Source: Nicotiana tabacum (taxonomy: Eukaryota > Streptophyta > Magnoliopsida > Solanales > Solanaceae). From it: a stretch of 64,000 bases of DNA. The translations under genes were made by a program, and so were the position numbers. The stretch lies in the NCBI RefSeq assembly GCF_000715075.1, contig NC_134084.1, forward strand, positions 2,978,501-3,042,500, written 5' to 3'. This document shows, one piece after another, positions 44,266 to 56,234 of this stretch. Position 1 is the stretch's first letter; every line of letters begins with the position of its first letter. The notes beneath the pieces were generated by a model. That model was not told where the DNA came from. It did no database searches and worked only from the letters and a program-made list of their open reading frames with translations.

Positions 44266-46562
44266 TCACATCCCAATCTTGTGTATTAGCTTCTTGAAGG
44301 TTGACGTCTGTAGAGATTTTGTGAACAAATCAGCCATATTATCACTTGAACGAATCTGTTGCACATTGATATCACCATTCTTTTGAAGATCATGTGTGAA
44401 AAATAACTTTGGTGAAATGTGTTTTGTCCTATCTTCTTTTATGAATCCTCCCTTCAATTGGGTTATGCATGTTGTATTGTCTTCATACAAAATTGTGAGT
44501 AGTTTGTCACACTTCAAACCATATTTGTCTCGAATAAGATGTATTATAGACCTCAACCACACATATTCTCGACTTGCTTCATGGATAACAATTATCTCAG
44601 CATGATTAGATGAAGTAGCCATAATTGATTGCTTAGTCGATCGCCAAGATATGGCAGTGCCTCCACATGTAAACACATAGCCTGTTTGAGATCGAGCCTT
44701 GTGTGGATCGGATAATACCCAGCATCGACATAACCAACAAGATCAGGACTGCAATTATTGTCATAAAATAAGCTCATATCGGTAGTCCCTTTTAGATACT
44801 GCAATATGTGTTTGATTCCATTCCAATGTCTCCTTGTGGGAGCAGAGCTATACCTTGCTAAGACATTAACTGAAAAAGTTATGCCAGGCCTTGTAGTATT
44901 AGCAAGATACATTAGTGCACCAATTGCACTAAGATATGGTACTTCAGGACCAAGTAGCTCTTCATTCTCTTCTTGAGGTCGGAATGGATCCTTATTCACA
45001 TCAAGTGATCGAACAACCATCGGAGTACTTAATGGATGTGCTCCATCCATGTAAAACCGTTTCAATACCTTTTCTATGTAGGCAGATTGATGAACAAAAA
45101 TTCCATTTGCCAAATGTTCAATATGCAAACCAAGACATAATTTCGTCTTTCCGAGATCTTTCATCTCGAATTCCTTCTTTAAATAATCAATTGCCTTTTG
45201 GAGTTCTATAGGAGTTCCAATAAGGTTTATGTCATCAACATATACGGCAAGTACAACAAATTCCGATGTTGTTTTCTTTATAAAAACACATGGGCAAATA
45301 GCATCATTTATATAGCCTTCCTTTAATAAATACTCACTAAGACGATTATACCACATTCGTCCTGATTGTTTTAGACCATACAAAGATCTTTGCAATTTGA
45401 TTGAAAATATTTCCCGGGACTTTGAATTATGTGCATTAGGCATTTTAAATCCCTCTGAAATTTTCATGTATATCTCATTATCAAGTGAGCCATAAAGGTA
45501 GGCGGTAACCACATCCATTAAATGCATGTCAAGCTTTTCATGGACAACAAAACTAATGAGATAACGGAACGTTATAGCATCCATAACTGGTGAATATGTC
45601 TCTTCATAATCGACACCAGGCCTTTGTGAAAATCCTTGTGCAACAAGGCATGCCTTATATCGTTGTACCTCATTTTTCTCATTCCTCTTGCGTACAAAGA
45701 CCCATTTATAGCCAACAGGTTTAATACCATTAGGTGTTTGGACTATAGGCCTAAAAACTTCACGTTTTGCAAGTGAGTTCAACTCTGATTGGATTGCTTC
45801 TTGCCATTTTGACCAATCACGTCTTTGTCGACATTCTCCAACAGATTGAGGTTCAAGATCATCAGTATTTTGCATAATGCTAGATGCAACATTATATGCA
45901 AAGACATAATCCACCACTATATCCAATCGATTCAAATTTGTCTCAATATCGATTGGATTTATTGATAGTTCCTTATTTTCTTGAGTCTCGAGCTCAATGG
46001 ATTCCTCATGAATTTCAGAATTTATTAAATCGTGGATTTCTTCATGAGATTCTTTTGTAGTGTCATTTCGATCATCTGTTTTTTTTCTAGGATTTCGATC
46101 TTTGGAACCTAATGGTCTACCATGTTTTAGGCGTGCTTTTGACTCATTAGCTATGACATTAGAAGATTGTCCAATATGAACATCAATATGGATTGGAACA
46201 TTCTCTGCAGGGATATGTGATTTTGTTATCCTTTTCAAATCCGTAAATGCGTCTGGCATTTGATTTGCTATTCTCTGCAAATGGATAATCTTTTGCACCT
46301 CTTTTTCACAAATAGAGGCACGTGGGTCAAGATGAGATAATGATGAATTTTTCCACAAAATTTTCCGTTTGGTTTCACCAACTTCTCCCCCTAATTTTGG
46401 GAAAAGTGTCTCATCGAATCGGCAGTCCGCAAATCGTGCAGTAAACAAATTCCCCGTCAATGTTTCGAGGTAGCAAATAATGGAGGACGATTCAAACCCA
46501 ATATATATTCCTAACCTTCTTTGCGGACCCATTTTGGTGCGATATGGCGGTGCTACAGGCAC
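44266..46562 (-). pseudogene. Copia pol: reverse transcriptase and RNase H, frameshifted
   Basis: The long frame 44592-46562 carries the Copia RT (WKWQEAIQSELNSL-like start, GYKWVFVRKRN, LVAQGFSQRPGVDYEETYSP, SLYGLKQSGRMWYNRLSEYL, and the catalytic AVYVDDINLIG). A one-base loss near 44722 (after YVDAGYY) moves the reading into the frame 44266-44676, which holds the RNase H part (GGTAISWRSTKQSIMATSS, YEDNTTCI, HISPKLFFTHDL). The C-terminal end of the integrase region is at the start of the long frame. Because of the shift the copy cannot make a full polyprotein. Confidence 0.92.
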
Positions 46563-46666
46563 ATATACTGCACATCCAAAAATTCTTTAATGGGATATAT
46601 TAGGTTCATGATCCAAAACTAATTTCAACGGGGAATATTTATGATAATTTGTCGGTCTGAAACGAA

Positions 46667-47717
46667 CTAGCATTGCTGCATGCAAAATGGCGTGACCCCA
46701 AACAAAGTGGGCAGCCTCATTTTTATCAATTGCAGACATTTAATTAAAGACTCTGCAAGACCATTTTGAGCGTGAACATGAGCTACATGATGTTCCATTT
46801 TTATCCCAATTTCTAAGCAATAATCATTAAATGCTTGAGATGAAAACTCAACAACATTATCAAGTCTAATAGACTTAATTGGATTATCGGGAAATTGCGC
46901 CTGTAATCGGATTATTTGTGCCATTAATTTTGCAAATGCGAGGTTGCAAGATAATAATAGGCACACGTGAGACCATCTAGAAGATGCGTCTATTAAGACC
47001 ATAAAATATCGAAACGACCCACTAGATGGGTGAATAAGTCCACAAATGTCCCCTTATCGCAGGGGACTCAATCCCAACCTTTGTTGGTGATGGTCTTATA
47101 ATTAACTTGCCTTGATAACAAGAAGTGCAAGAAAATTCATTATTTAAAAGAATCTTTAAATTCTTTAATGGATGCCCATTTGAGTTTTCTATAATTCGTC
47201 TCATCATAATTGATCGAGGGTGTCCCAATCGATCATGCCAAAGTACAAAAGTATTGGAATCAGTAACCTTTTGGTTTACAGTAGAATGTGCCTCAATTGC
47301 ACTAATTCTTGTCCAATACATGCCACAAGATAAAGATGGGAACTTCTCAATAACCCTCTTTTAGCCAGAGACATTCTTGGTAATGATGAGATATTCAAGA
47401 TTATTCTCATCTATTGTCTCAATATGATATCCATTTCGGCGGATATCTTTAAAACTCAACAAGTTCCTCTTGGACTTGGAGGAGAATATTGCATTCTCTA
47501 TGATAAGTATTGTCCCTTTAGGCAGAGTTATAGTAGCTCTTCCAGAGCCTTCAATTAATTTACTACTACCAGAAATTGTAGTAACATCTGCCTTACACAT
47601 ACTTAAATGAGAGAAATATTTCTTCTCTTTGAATATTGTATGTGTCGTACATGAATCAACTAAACAAATATTTTTACAATTGAACTTTGATCCAAGTTTG
47701 CTTTGTGAGATATCCAT
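46667..47717 (-). pseudogene. Copia protease and integrase part, broken frames
   Basis: Three frames in order: 47717-47361 with a protease site reading LVDSCTTHTIF (family D-S-G-A; Gly replaced by Cys); 47321-47022 with the integrase zinc finger (LWHDRLGHP ... CTSCYQGK); and 47002-46667 with part of the integrase core (LIDASSRWSHV, IRLDNVVEFSSQAF, HAQNGLAESLIK). Frame breaks lie between each pair and before the RT frame, so this is a dead copy. Confidence 0.88.
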
Positions 47718-48091
47718 ATTTGCTTCCTATTATTTGACATACAAAAGAAATAGATGAATAAATATTAGTATTTTTAGATATAAAGGGAAAGAAACAAAGA
47801 TAAATTGTTGATTCAATAATGACTCTAATGCAATTTCGGGCAAACTCTCGTTACGATTCAAACCATTATATAGCTAAAAATACAATCATACTTTATTTAC
47901 ACTTATCACTTTCTTAAAAATTTCCATCATGCTAGTAATAGAAAAGTGGTATTTTCACTTTCAAAGTTAGCTCAAATTCAAATGAACAGTAAAAGAGCAA
48001 GGCGATCAATGATTAACTTGGTGTAGTAATAAAGAAATGTATTTACATTCCATTCAAATCCCATAATCGGCAATTGGGCACTCATAACCTG
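47718..48091 (-). other. Copia gag-pol spacer, pol side (continues at 58962-59298)
   Basis: Together with 58962-59298 this forms about 700 bp of AT-rich non-coding DNA between gag and pol of the Copia element, split by the gypsy insertion. Reading in element direction, it starts soon after gag with GAGTAATTTT and ends TAATAG just before the protease frame, so it looks like a worn intron. Confidence 0.4.
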
Positions 48092-48657
48092 TGTTTAACC
48101 AAAAAATGGGATTTCGGTCAAAGATTTAATTTAGAAGAACTCGGGTTACTGATAATCAAAAGAATATATGAAAGAAAGTAATTTGGCTAGCAATAATATA
48201 ATCAGAAGAAAAACAAGTAAACCAATATATTCATATAGTATTTCATGTCCCTACAATTGATCAGTTATCTCCCTTTTACAGCTATTTGGGAGATATGCGT
48301 TTTGCCTTGTCATAATAAGGCTATTATGAGTAATTAAAGACATTGAATGCTACGTTACACAATCTTTGTATTTAATACAGATTCTCTAACGTATTCAGTA
48401 TTTAATGCTCATTAAATACTGTATCTGTACTTTCATATATTGGCAGATTCATTCCCCTTGATTCCTAGACCTAAATAACTTAAATAGGTACGGGCGCCGA
48501 GTCCTTTGAATATCTGCCTTTGCCTCTTCCTTTGACTTTGCTCGTATCTGTTGCAACTCGTGTCTCTTTGCCAGCTGTAACTCTTTGACTAGTCTACGTG
48601 TCTTGACACATCATCTTTATTCTACTTTAATATGTAAACTCAATTTTTCCCAATACA
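48092..48657 (-). repeat. Gypsy 3' LTR
   Basis: In element direction preceded by a polypurine tract AAGTGGGGGGACTATC (complement of 48658-48673). Confidence 0.93.
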
Positions 48658-48922
48658 GATAGTCCCCCCACTTGCCACTTATTCATCAATTGAATATTTG
48701 GGAAGTGGATTTCATTAAAACGAAAATTTTTGTCACCATTAATGCTATGACAAAATTGACGCTTCCATTTAATGTTCTTCACACGTGTCACCTTTTCATT
48801 AGTTCTGCAGTTTCGCAGCCCTTTTTAAGGCCTTTTTACGGCTCCATTACTTACGAAGCGTCAATTATCATTATTATGGTACTTCCATCATTACACTTTT
48901 TCCTTCGGCGGTTGCTTATCAG

Positions 48923-48930
48923 TATAAATA
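48923..48930 (+). promoter_or_regulatory. TATA box of the antisense gene in the gypsy element
   Basis: TATAAATA lies 95 bp upstream of the ATG at 49025, on the strand opposite to gag-pol. The leader between is CT-rich (CTCTCAAATCCCTATTTG, CATCCTTCTTCATC), typical of plant 5' UTR. Confidence 0.55.
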
Positions 48931-49024
48931 TAATTTCTTTATTTGTCTTTTCCACATAAAGTTTACTAAATATTCAATCTCTCAAATCCCTATTTGCTCC
49001 TTCATCGTATCATCCTTCTTCATC

Positions 49025-51685
49025 ATGTCTTCTTCAAATTCTAACCCTAGAAGGGTTCCCATAGTTGATACCTTCCCTAATGCCCCCATTAGAAGCAGAA
49101 GGGGAGGTAGGCTTCGTAATTTAGGATCTTTTCGCGGTTCTTCCACTCCTTTATCTAGTTCTGGCCCCTCTTCTAGAATTAGGGGTTCACTTTCACAAAG
49201 ATCTTCTTCAAGAGGTAAAAATCCTTCTGAACCTCTTCGTGAGCCTACAGTAGAGGATATAGTTCCTACGGAACTATCTTTTTATCATGATAGAGAATCT
49301 CTTAGGAACCAAGTCTCTGGTTTAGATCGTGCTATTATTTATCCCACTCAAATTACAGAAGGTTTGATTTCTGTAGTTCGTAGAGACTGTCATTGTAGTA
49401 GTGATTTCCCTATTATTATTCCTAATCCAAATCAAAGAATCACCTCTTACATAACCGGGTTTTCTTTTGTTTATACATACCTTTTCACCTTAGGGCTTAG
49501 GCCATCTATTGACCCTGTTATTCTTGAGTTCTGTCATTTCTTCAATGTTTGTTTGGGTCAAATTGGCCCAATCATATGGAGGGTTGTTGCCTGTTTGAGG
49601 CATTTGACCAACACAGCCAGTGTTCCCTTTACTTTCCCTCATTTGATTCACCTTTACTCCCCTAGACTCTTCCGCAATGGTATTTTCACACTAGTAGCAA
49701 GGAGCAAGAGAGTTTTGGTGAGCAAGGAGCAAGGAGCAATGGTATGTCAGGTTTGTTGATGTCCCCATTGTTGGTTTAGTGGGTGATGATAATGTTCCCT
49801 TCCCTGAGAAGTGGAATTTTGCATGTAAGTCTTTTCAACTTTCTCATACCTTTTTTCTTCAAGTTTGTCAAGTTTGTCAACTTTTCTAATTTTGCTTTTT
49901 TTAGCAACCATGGGAGTTGTGGAGGACATTCCTAATTTCCGTGATTGGGTAGACAAGTTATTGAGGACAGCACCAATGGATGGTAGGTCTTGGAAGACAC
50001 TTTCTAACTGTTTTGGCTGGAAAGTAAAAACTTATGGTAAGAGATTTTATTTTATTTCATCTTTTCGTGTATATTTTTTTTATTGCACTAATTTCAATCC
50101 ATCTTTTTATCAGGATTTGCTATTCGTGGAGTCACTACTGAGGCAGTCGCGGCTTCCCGCATCTCTTTGGAAAGGGCTCAAGAAATAATCTTGGGTTCTT
50201 CTGCAAAAAGAAAAGTCGTTGCCATTGAGGAACAAGACTCTGAAGAGGAGGAAGACGGGGGCTCTTTGGTGACAAGGCCACGAGCTCGAAGACGCATCAT
50301 TTCTGATGATGAAGCAGAGGTATCCCCCCGTCGTTCTGTTCCTCTTATCGAGTCTACTGAGACTCCGGTACTGATTCTTGACGATGATGTTGCTCCCGCT
50401 GCTGCTCATGACTCTACTGAGCAGTTTTTTATTAGCAGGTTTGGTAGTGAAGGCTTAGGCCATGTTTTAGATGAAGTACCCTTGGCTTTGTTTTTCGACA
50501 CCCATGTCTGTAACTCATTCTTTGCTAGTTTCGATTGTTTCTGTTCCTCCCCAGACTATTTTTACCACCTCTTTTGTTCCTCCTTCGACAATTCCTCCTC
50601 CAAACATTCATCGCACTAAGGTTGGCTCCTCAAGCAGGAGTGCTTCTATGAGGGGAGTAGTCATTGAAGTTCCTGCTGAGGGCAGTCTCTTAAGGAAATC
50701 AGGTCAAGCGGATGTATGGCTAGAGCCTTTAATTGGCCCAATTGAGAAAGCTAAGCTAGAGAGCCATAGTTCCTTGACCTTGATGAACGATATTGTGCAC
50801 ACCACTTTAAAGGTATTCCCCTTCTCGTTTTTCTTTTACTTTGTAATTTTTCTATCTTTGAGGATTCTTATTTCCTTTTTCCCTTTTTAGGCCAACCTTA
50901 TCGGCACAGAGATGATGAAAAGAGTTGCCCACTCAGATCAATTAGTACGTGATTCTCAGTTAGAGATGTGCAATTGGAGGGAACAGTTTGAGAGCTTGCA
51001 AATTGATGTGGAGTATTTAGAAGAGAGTAAGAGTACCTTGGAGCAGCAAGTACGGACTTTGACTTCGGAGTTGGTGGTTGAAAAGGCTTCCTCAAGCCAA
51101 GCAGATAAAGAAAAAACTCGCCTTGAAACTTCCTTCTCAGAGAAACTGTCCAAGGCTAGTGAAGAAATCAGAGAGTTGAAGGCTCTTTTGAGTAAAAAAG
51201 AAGCTTACGCTGGGGAGCTCGTACAAAATTTGACTCAGGCACAAGAAGACCTTCGAGCTTCTTCTGATAAGGTGCGTGCTTTAGAAAGCTCCCATGCCTC
51301 TTTCCAGACTTCTTACACATCTGCCTTGGCTGAAAATGAGAAGTTAAAGAACGAGATTGCTGACTGGAAAAGGGATTATGAGATCATTGAAGATAAATCT
51401 GCTATTGAAGTAAGTTGGGCATTTTTGAATTCACGCCGTGATACCCTAATTGAAGCTGACCAAGAAAATTTCAACTTGGAATCTGAGTTGGCTAAAATCA
51501 ATGAAACTATTGAGAAAGCTCAGCAAACTCAAGATTTTATTTCTCCTGTGGCCGAAGCTTCCGTGAATGTTGAGGTCGATACGGGTATCCCAACTATTTC
51601 AAGTCCAAACGAGCCTGTTGCTGCAAGTCAAGTTGAGCCCGCAACTGTTGATACTCCTGCTTCAGTACCTTCAACTTCTCAGTGA
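49025..51685 (+). pseudogene. Antisense, spliced gene of the gypsy element: putative gypsy-type transposon domain plus coiled coil
   Basis: Exons by my reading are about 49025-49824, 49905-50036, 50114-50812 and 50891-51685, joined by GT-AG introns of about 75-80 bp. The N-terminus is Ser/Arg-rich (RSRRGGRLRNLGSFRG). The next part (FSFVYTYLFTLGLRPSIDPV, then CLGQIGPIIWRVVACLRHL) resembles the plant 'putative gypsy-type transposon' domain (PF04195, recalled, not searched). A long coiled coil follows (QFESLQIDVEYLEESKSTLE, then EEIRELKALLSKKEAYAGEL) and a Ser/Thr/Pro tail. The reading is broken near 49735, where the 7-bp unit AAGGAGC is repeated, and again near 50490. Such additional antisense ORFs are known in Tat-lineage elements; their function is not settled. 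It converges with pol. Confidence 0.75.
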
Positions 51686-52980
51686 CCAGCTTTAGTTGTT
51701 TGAATATCTTTGTTTTTGTTTTATTTAGAAAATTGTGATCAAACCCTTGGTTTCATTTGAGGGTTTATTTTGGAAACGCAAGTCCCCAGACCTTTACATG
51801 GGGCAATTTGTATAAACAATTCGTAGCTTTACAACTAAGTATGTACTTAGTCTTAAGTTTTTTTTTAAATATTAAGAAGTTTTCTTGTTATTATCTTGCA
51901 CTTCTGTTTACTTTATTCTTGCCTTTATTTCTAAGAACTTACAGAATAATTTGCATTTTTATTCTTCAAAAATGCTTCTGTTAAACTTATGACTAATTAA
52001 TTTAAACATAAGTTTTATAAAAGAGGGCCCTTTTATATTCGACACTTAATGAAGAAGACGTCTCAACTTTATAATGGTGTTTAACATACGATAAAAGAAA
52101 TATGAAACACACATGTTTCCTTGAAATAACTTTGACAAGTTTGTATTTGAACCTTGTCTAGTTTTGAATAACTCTTTACATGTATTTGAATTACATCAAT
52201 AACTTTTTTGTAGCTGTTTTTCTTGTAACAAATTTTAAAAAGTAAAAATAATAAACACGAGTTTTTTTTTATAACCCGTTTAAGTACATAGCCTTTACCC
52301 TAACTATAGTAAGGTTTTCTTTGGCCTTAGTTCATGACTTCGTGACTTTTACTCTGCACTTGACTTTTTCAGGCTTGAACTTTGACTTTTCTCAATCTTC
52401 TTTGCCTTCTTTATACACATGCCTGTGTATATTATGTAGTCCCCCAAGTGCTTGAGTGTTAAAGTATGAAGCCTCGAGCACTTGATTATTCCTCTCATTT
52501 GGTCTTTTCCCTGAAAAAAGAAAAAAACATATGGGACTCGGTGGTACGATTGTAGATGAAGACTGCTTAACCCGTTTTGAATTTCTATCAGAATATTTGT
52601 AACCCTGGGCTGGGAAGTTTAATGTATTCCACGTGCCTTGCAGGTCGTGACTCATCATTTAGTACGGGATAGCTTTTTTCCTATCATCTAAAATCGCTAG
52701 TAAAATTTTAGCAATTCGAAAATAGAATTTTAAAACATAGATACCTGACTGTGGGTATTCCTTAGAAGTAGTATCTCTTCAAATGAACAACATTCTAATG
52801 AGAAGGTAGTATTTTGCCATCCATTGTTTCTAGTTTGTATGCTCCTTTACCTGCAATATCATGAATTCTATAGGGTCCCTCCCATGTTGGACTTAATTTA
52901 CCCGCATTAGCTGCCTTCGTAGATTGGAAAGCCTTTTTGAGAACGAAGTCCCCAATTTTGAAGAATCTGAGGCGTGCTCT
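51686..52980. other. Gypsy element, interval between the converging antisense gene and pol
   Basis: About 1.3 kb without a supported ORF. It probably holds the 3' ends of both transcription units. Confidence 0.5.
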
Positions 52981-54252
52981 TCAGTTGTTGTACCGTTCTA
53001 TGACTTGCTTTTGTACTGTCATTCTTATTAATGCAGCTTCCCGTTTTCCTTCAAGTAAATCAAGATCTACACGCATTTCTTCGTTATTAGAATCTTCTGT
53101 TGCCTGCGTAAACCTCGTACTTGGCTCTCCTATCTCAACGGGAATTAAAGCTTCTGCTCCATAAACCAACGAAAATGGTGTTTCTCCTGTACTTATTTTT
53201 GCGGTTGTGCGATATGCCCATAAAACATCAGGTAACACTTCTGGCTAATTACCTTTTGATTCCTCTAAACGCTTCTTCAAATTGTTGATAATGACTTTAT
53301 TTGTTAATTCTGCTTGCCCATTACCCACCGGATGATAAGGCGTAGACGTAATCCTTTTAATCTGCCAACTTTGAAAGAATTCTGTGATTTGAGCTCCTAT
53401 AAACTGAGGACCATTATCACACACGATCTCCTTTGGTACACCGAATCGGCATATGATATTCCGCCAAATAAAGTCTTTCACTTCCTTTTCTCACACCTGT
53501 TTGAATGCTCCTGCCTCTACCCATTTAGTAAAATAATCAGTGAGTACGAGCAAAAATTTTACCTGTCCTTTTACTTGTGGTAATGGACCCACGATATCCA
53601 TTTCTCATTTCATAAATGGCCACAGTGCAATGACCGGATATAGTAACTCCGCAGGTTTATGCATATTGTTACCGTACCTTTGACATTTATCGCATTTAGC
53701 CACGAAACTCTCTGCTTCTTATTCCATTTTAGGCCAATAATACCCTGCCCTAATTAGGGTTCTTACCAATGATCTTCCTTCTGCATGATTCCCACAATGT
53801 CCCTCATCTATTTCCCTCATTACGTACTCCGTTTGAGAAGGTCTGAGGTATCTTGCTAAGGGACCACCAAACATTTTTCGATAAAGATTGTCTTGCTTTA
53901 AGCAGTACCGAGCAACCTTTTTTCGAAGTGCATGAGCTTTTTTCTTATCACCAGGGATGGTACCATACTGCAAAAAAGCAACAATCTCGTTCCTCCAATC
54001 CCACGTTAAGTTATTAAAATTTACCTCATTCTTGTCGGGGTCGAGAACTGAATGAAACAAATGAATAACTGAACCGTTTGAATCACTTGCCACGTCAGCC
54101 GTAGATGCGAGATTAGCTAGGGCGTCTGCTTCAACATTTTCGTCCCTTGGTATTTGTGTAACTTTCCAATTTTGAAATTGTTTTATCAAATCCCGTACCT
54201 TTTCCAAGTACTGCTGCATCTTTGCTTCCCTGGCTGTATAAGTCCCCAACAT
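52981..54252 (-). pseudogene. Gypsy pol: second RNase H part and integrase, broken frames
   Basis: Frame 54252-53719 starts with an RNase H C-terminal part (DENVEADALANLASTA) and continues to the integrase zinc finger (EIDEGHCGNHAEGRSLVRTL, AGYYWPKM). After a stop, frames 53481-53245 (FGVPKEIVCDNGPQFIGAQI, TPYHPVGNGQAELTNKVI) and 53238-52981 (VLWAYRTTAKISTGETPFSL, VYGAEALIPVEIG) carry the integrase core and C-terminal part. A stop separates the last two frames where the family reads through. Confidence 0.9.
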
Positions 54253-54291
54253 TTGATTAACTACAAGTTGTGAATCACTCTTGATTATAAT

Positions 54292-56060
54292 CTAATTTAT
54301 GCCAAGTTCTCGTGCTCGTTCTAAACCTGCAATCATAGCCTCGTATTCTGCCTCATTGTTAGTTATAGAATGACATTTGATAGCTTGTCGAATGGTTTCA
54401 CCCGTAGGTGGTACCAATACGATCCCTAAACCTGCACCTTTTACGTTAGATGAACCAACAGTGAATAACGTCCAAGTTCCTAGGTTAGCTCCATTGAACA
54501 CTTGTAATTCTTTTTCTACTTCTAATTGTATCCCTTGGCTAAAATCAGCCACGAAATCGGCTAACACTTGAGATTTTATAGCAGTTCTAGGTTGGTATGT
54601 GATTTCGTATTCACTCAACTCTAGAGCCCACTTAGCCAATCTTCTTGATAACTCATGCTTATGCAATATATTACGTAAGGGATAAGCAGTTACTACAGCA
54701 ATAGGGTGACACTGAAAGTAAGGTCTTAATTTCCTAGATGCCATGATTAATGCAAGTGCAAGCTTTTTTAATTGAGGATATCATGTCTCTTCATCTAACA
54801 AAGATTTACTAACATAATAGATCGGAGATTGTTTACCTTGGTCTTCTCGAATTAAAACAACACTTACCGCTACTTCAGAAACAACAAGGTAAATGAGAAG
54901 TTTTTCCTCAGCCTTTGGTTTTGCTAGCAATGGTGGATTTGATAAGTACGTTTTCAAATTTCTGAGCGCTTGTTGACATTCCTAATTCCATTCAAAATGA
55001 TCTTGCTTTTTAAGAGCTGAAAAGAATTTAAAGCACTTTTCTGATGATTTGGAAATGAATCTTCCCAAGGCTGCAATTCTTCCAGTTAACCTCTGAACTT
55101 CTTTTTTACTTGAAAGCATATCAGGGATTTCTTCAATGGCCTTAATCTGTGCGGGATTCACTTCAATACCACGGTTAGAAACAAGAAAACCTAAAAACTT
55201 ACCTGATGCAACACCAAATGCACATTTCTCGGGATTTAACTTCATATTAAATTTGAGCAGAATTTGAAAAGTATCAGACAAGTGTGATATGTGATCCCTC
55301 GAATGCTGAGTTTTAATGAGCATATCATCTATATAAACCTCCATGGTTTTTCCCAAATGTTCTTGAAACATTTTAGTAACCAGCCTCTGATATGTTGCAC
55401 CGGCATTTTTGAGACCAAAAGGCATTACTTTATAGCAGTAAGTCCCTCTGTCTGTTATAAATGACGATTTTTCTTAATCTCCTGGATCCATTTTGATCTG
55501 ATTATAACCTGAATATAAATCTAAAAAGCTTAATAGTTCATGCCCTGCAGTTGCATCAATCAGCTGATCTATATGTGGTAGGGGAAATGAATCCTTAGGG
55601 CAAGCTTTATTAAGGTCTGTGTAATCTACACAAACTCGCCATTTCCATTCTTCTTTGGAACTACGACAGTATTGGCTAACTAATTAGGATACTTTACCTC
55701 GCGGATGGATCCAATCTTTAGCAATTTTTGAACCTCTTCTTGAATTACCTGATTCTTGAAAGTTCCTTGCTTTCTTTTCTTTTGCTTGACAGGAGGGTAT
55801 GATGGGTCTTCATTTAATTTGTGAGTCATCACCTCCGGTGGTATCCCTGTCATGTCAGAATGGGATCAAGCAAAACAGTCTATATTAGTTTTTAAAAATT
55901 CAATTAACTTACCTCTCATGACTTGGCTAAGATTGGCCCCTACGTAGATTTTCTTATTAGTCCATTGAGCGAATAACACAACAGGCTCCAATTCCTCAAT
56001 TGTTATTTTGATATTTTCGTTTTCTTCTGGTTCTTGAATGGTGTCAGGCCTTGAATCCAC
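54292..56060 (-). pseudogene. Gypsy pol: reverse transcriptase and RNase H, broken frames
   Basis: Frame 55425-54982 holds RT motifs (MPFGLKNAGATYQRLVTKMF, catalytic VYIDDMLIKT, then FLGFLVSNRGIEVNP). The RT part upstream to 56060 is interrupted by in-frame stops near 55475 and 55682 and a one-base shift near 55645. Frame 54744-54292 carries the RNase H (LSRRLAKWALELSEYEITYQ, VLADFVADF, GIVLVPPTGE, NNEAEYEAMIAGL). The extra RNase H-like region supports the Tat lineage. Confidence 0.9.
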
Positions 56061-56234
56061 ATCTGTTCGTCCCTGTTCAGTTGAGGTTTGTATTGTGGTG
56101 CCCTCAGCTGTCTTCTGTGATTGCTATTTTCCTTTATTTTTCGTACTTGAATTTGCTACAGAATTGATGCTCCTAGATGTATGTTTATCTCCATGAATTT
56201 GATATACTCCCCAGGGTGATGGAAATTTAATGAC

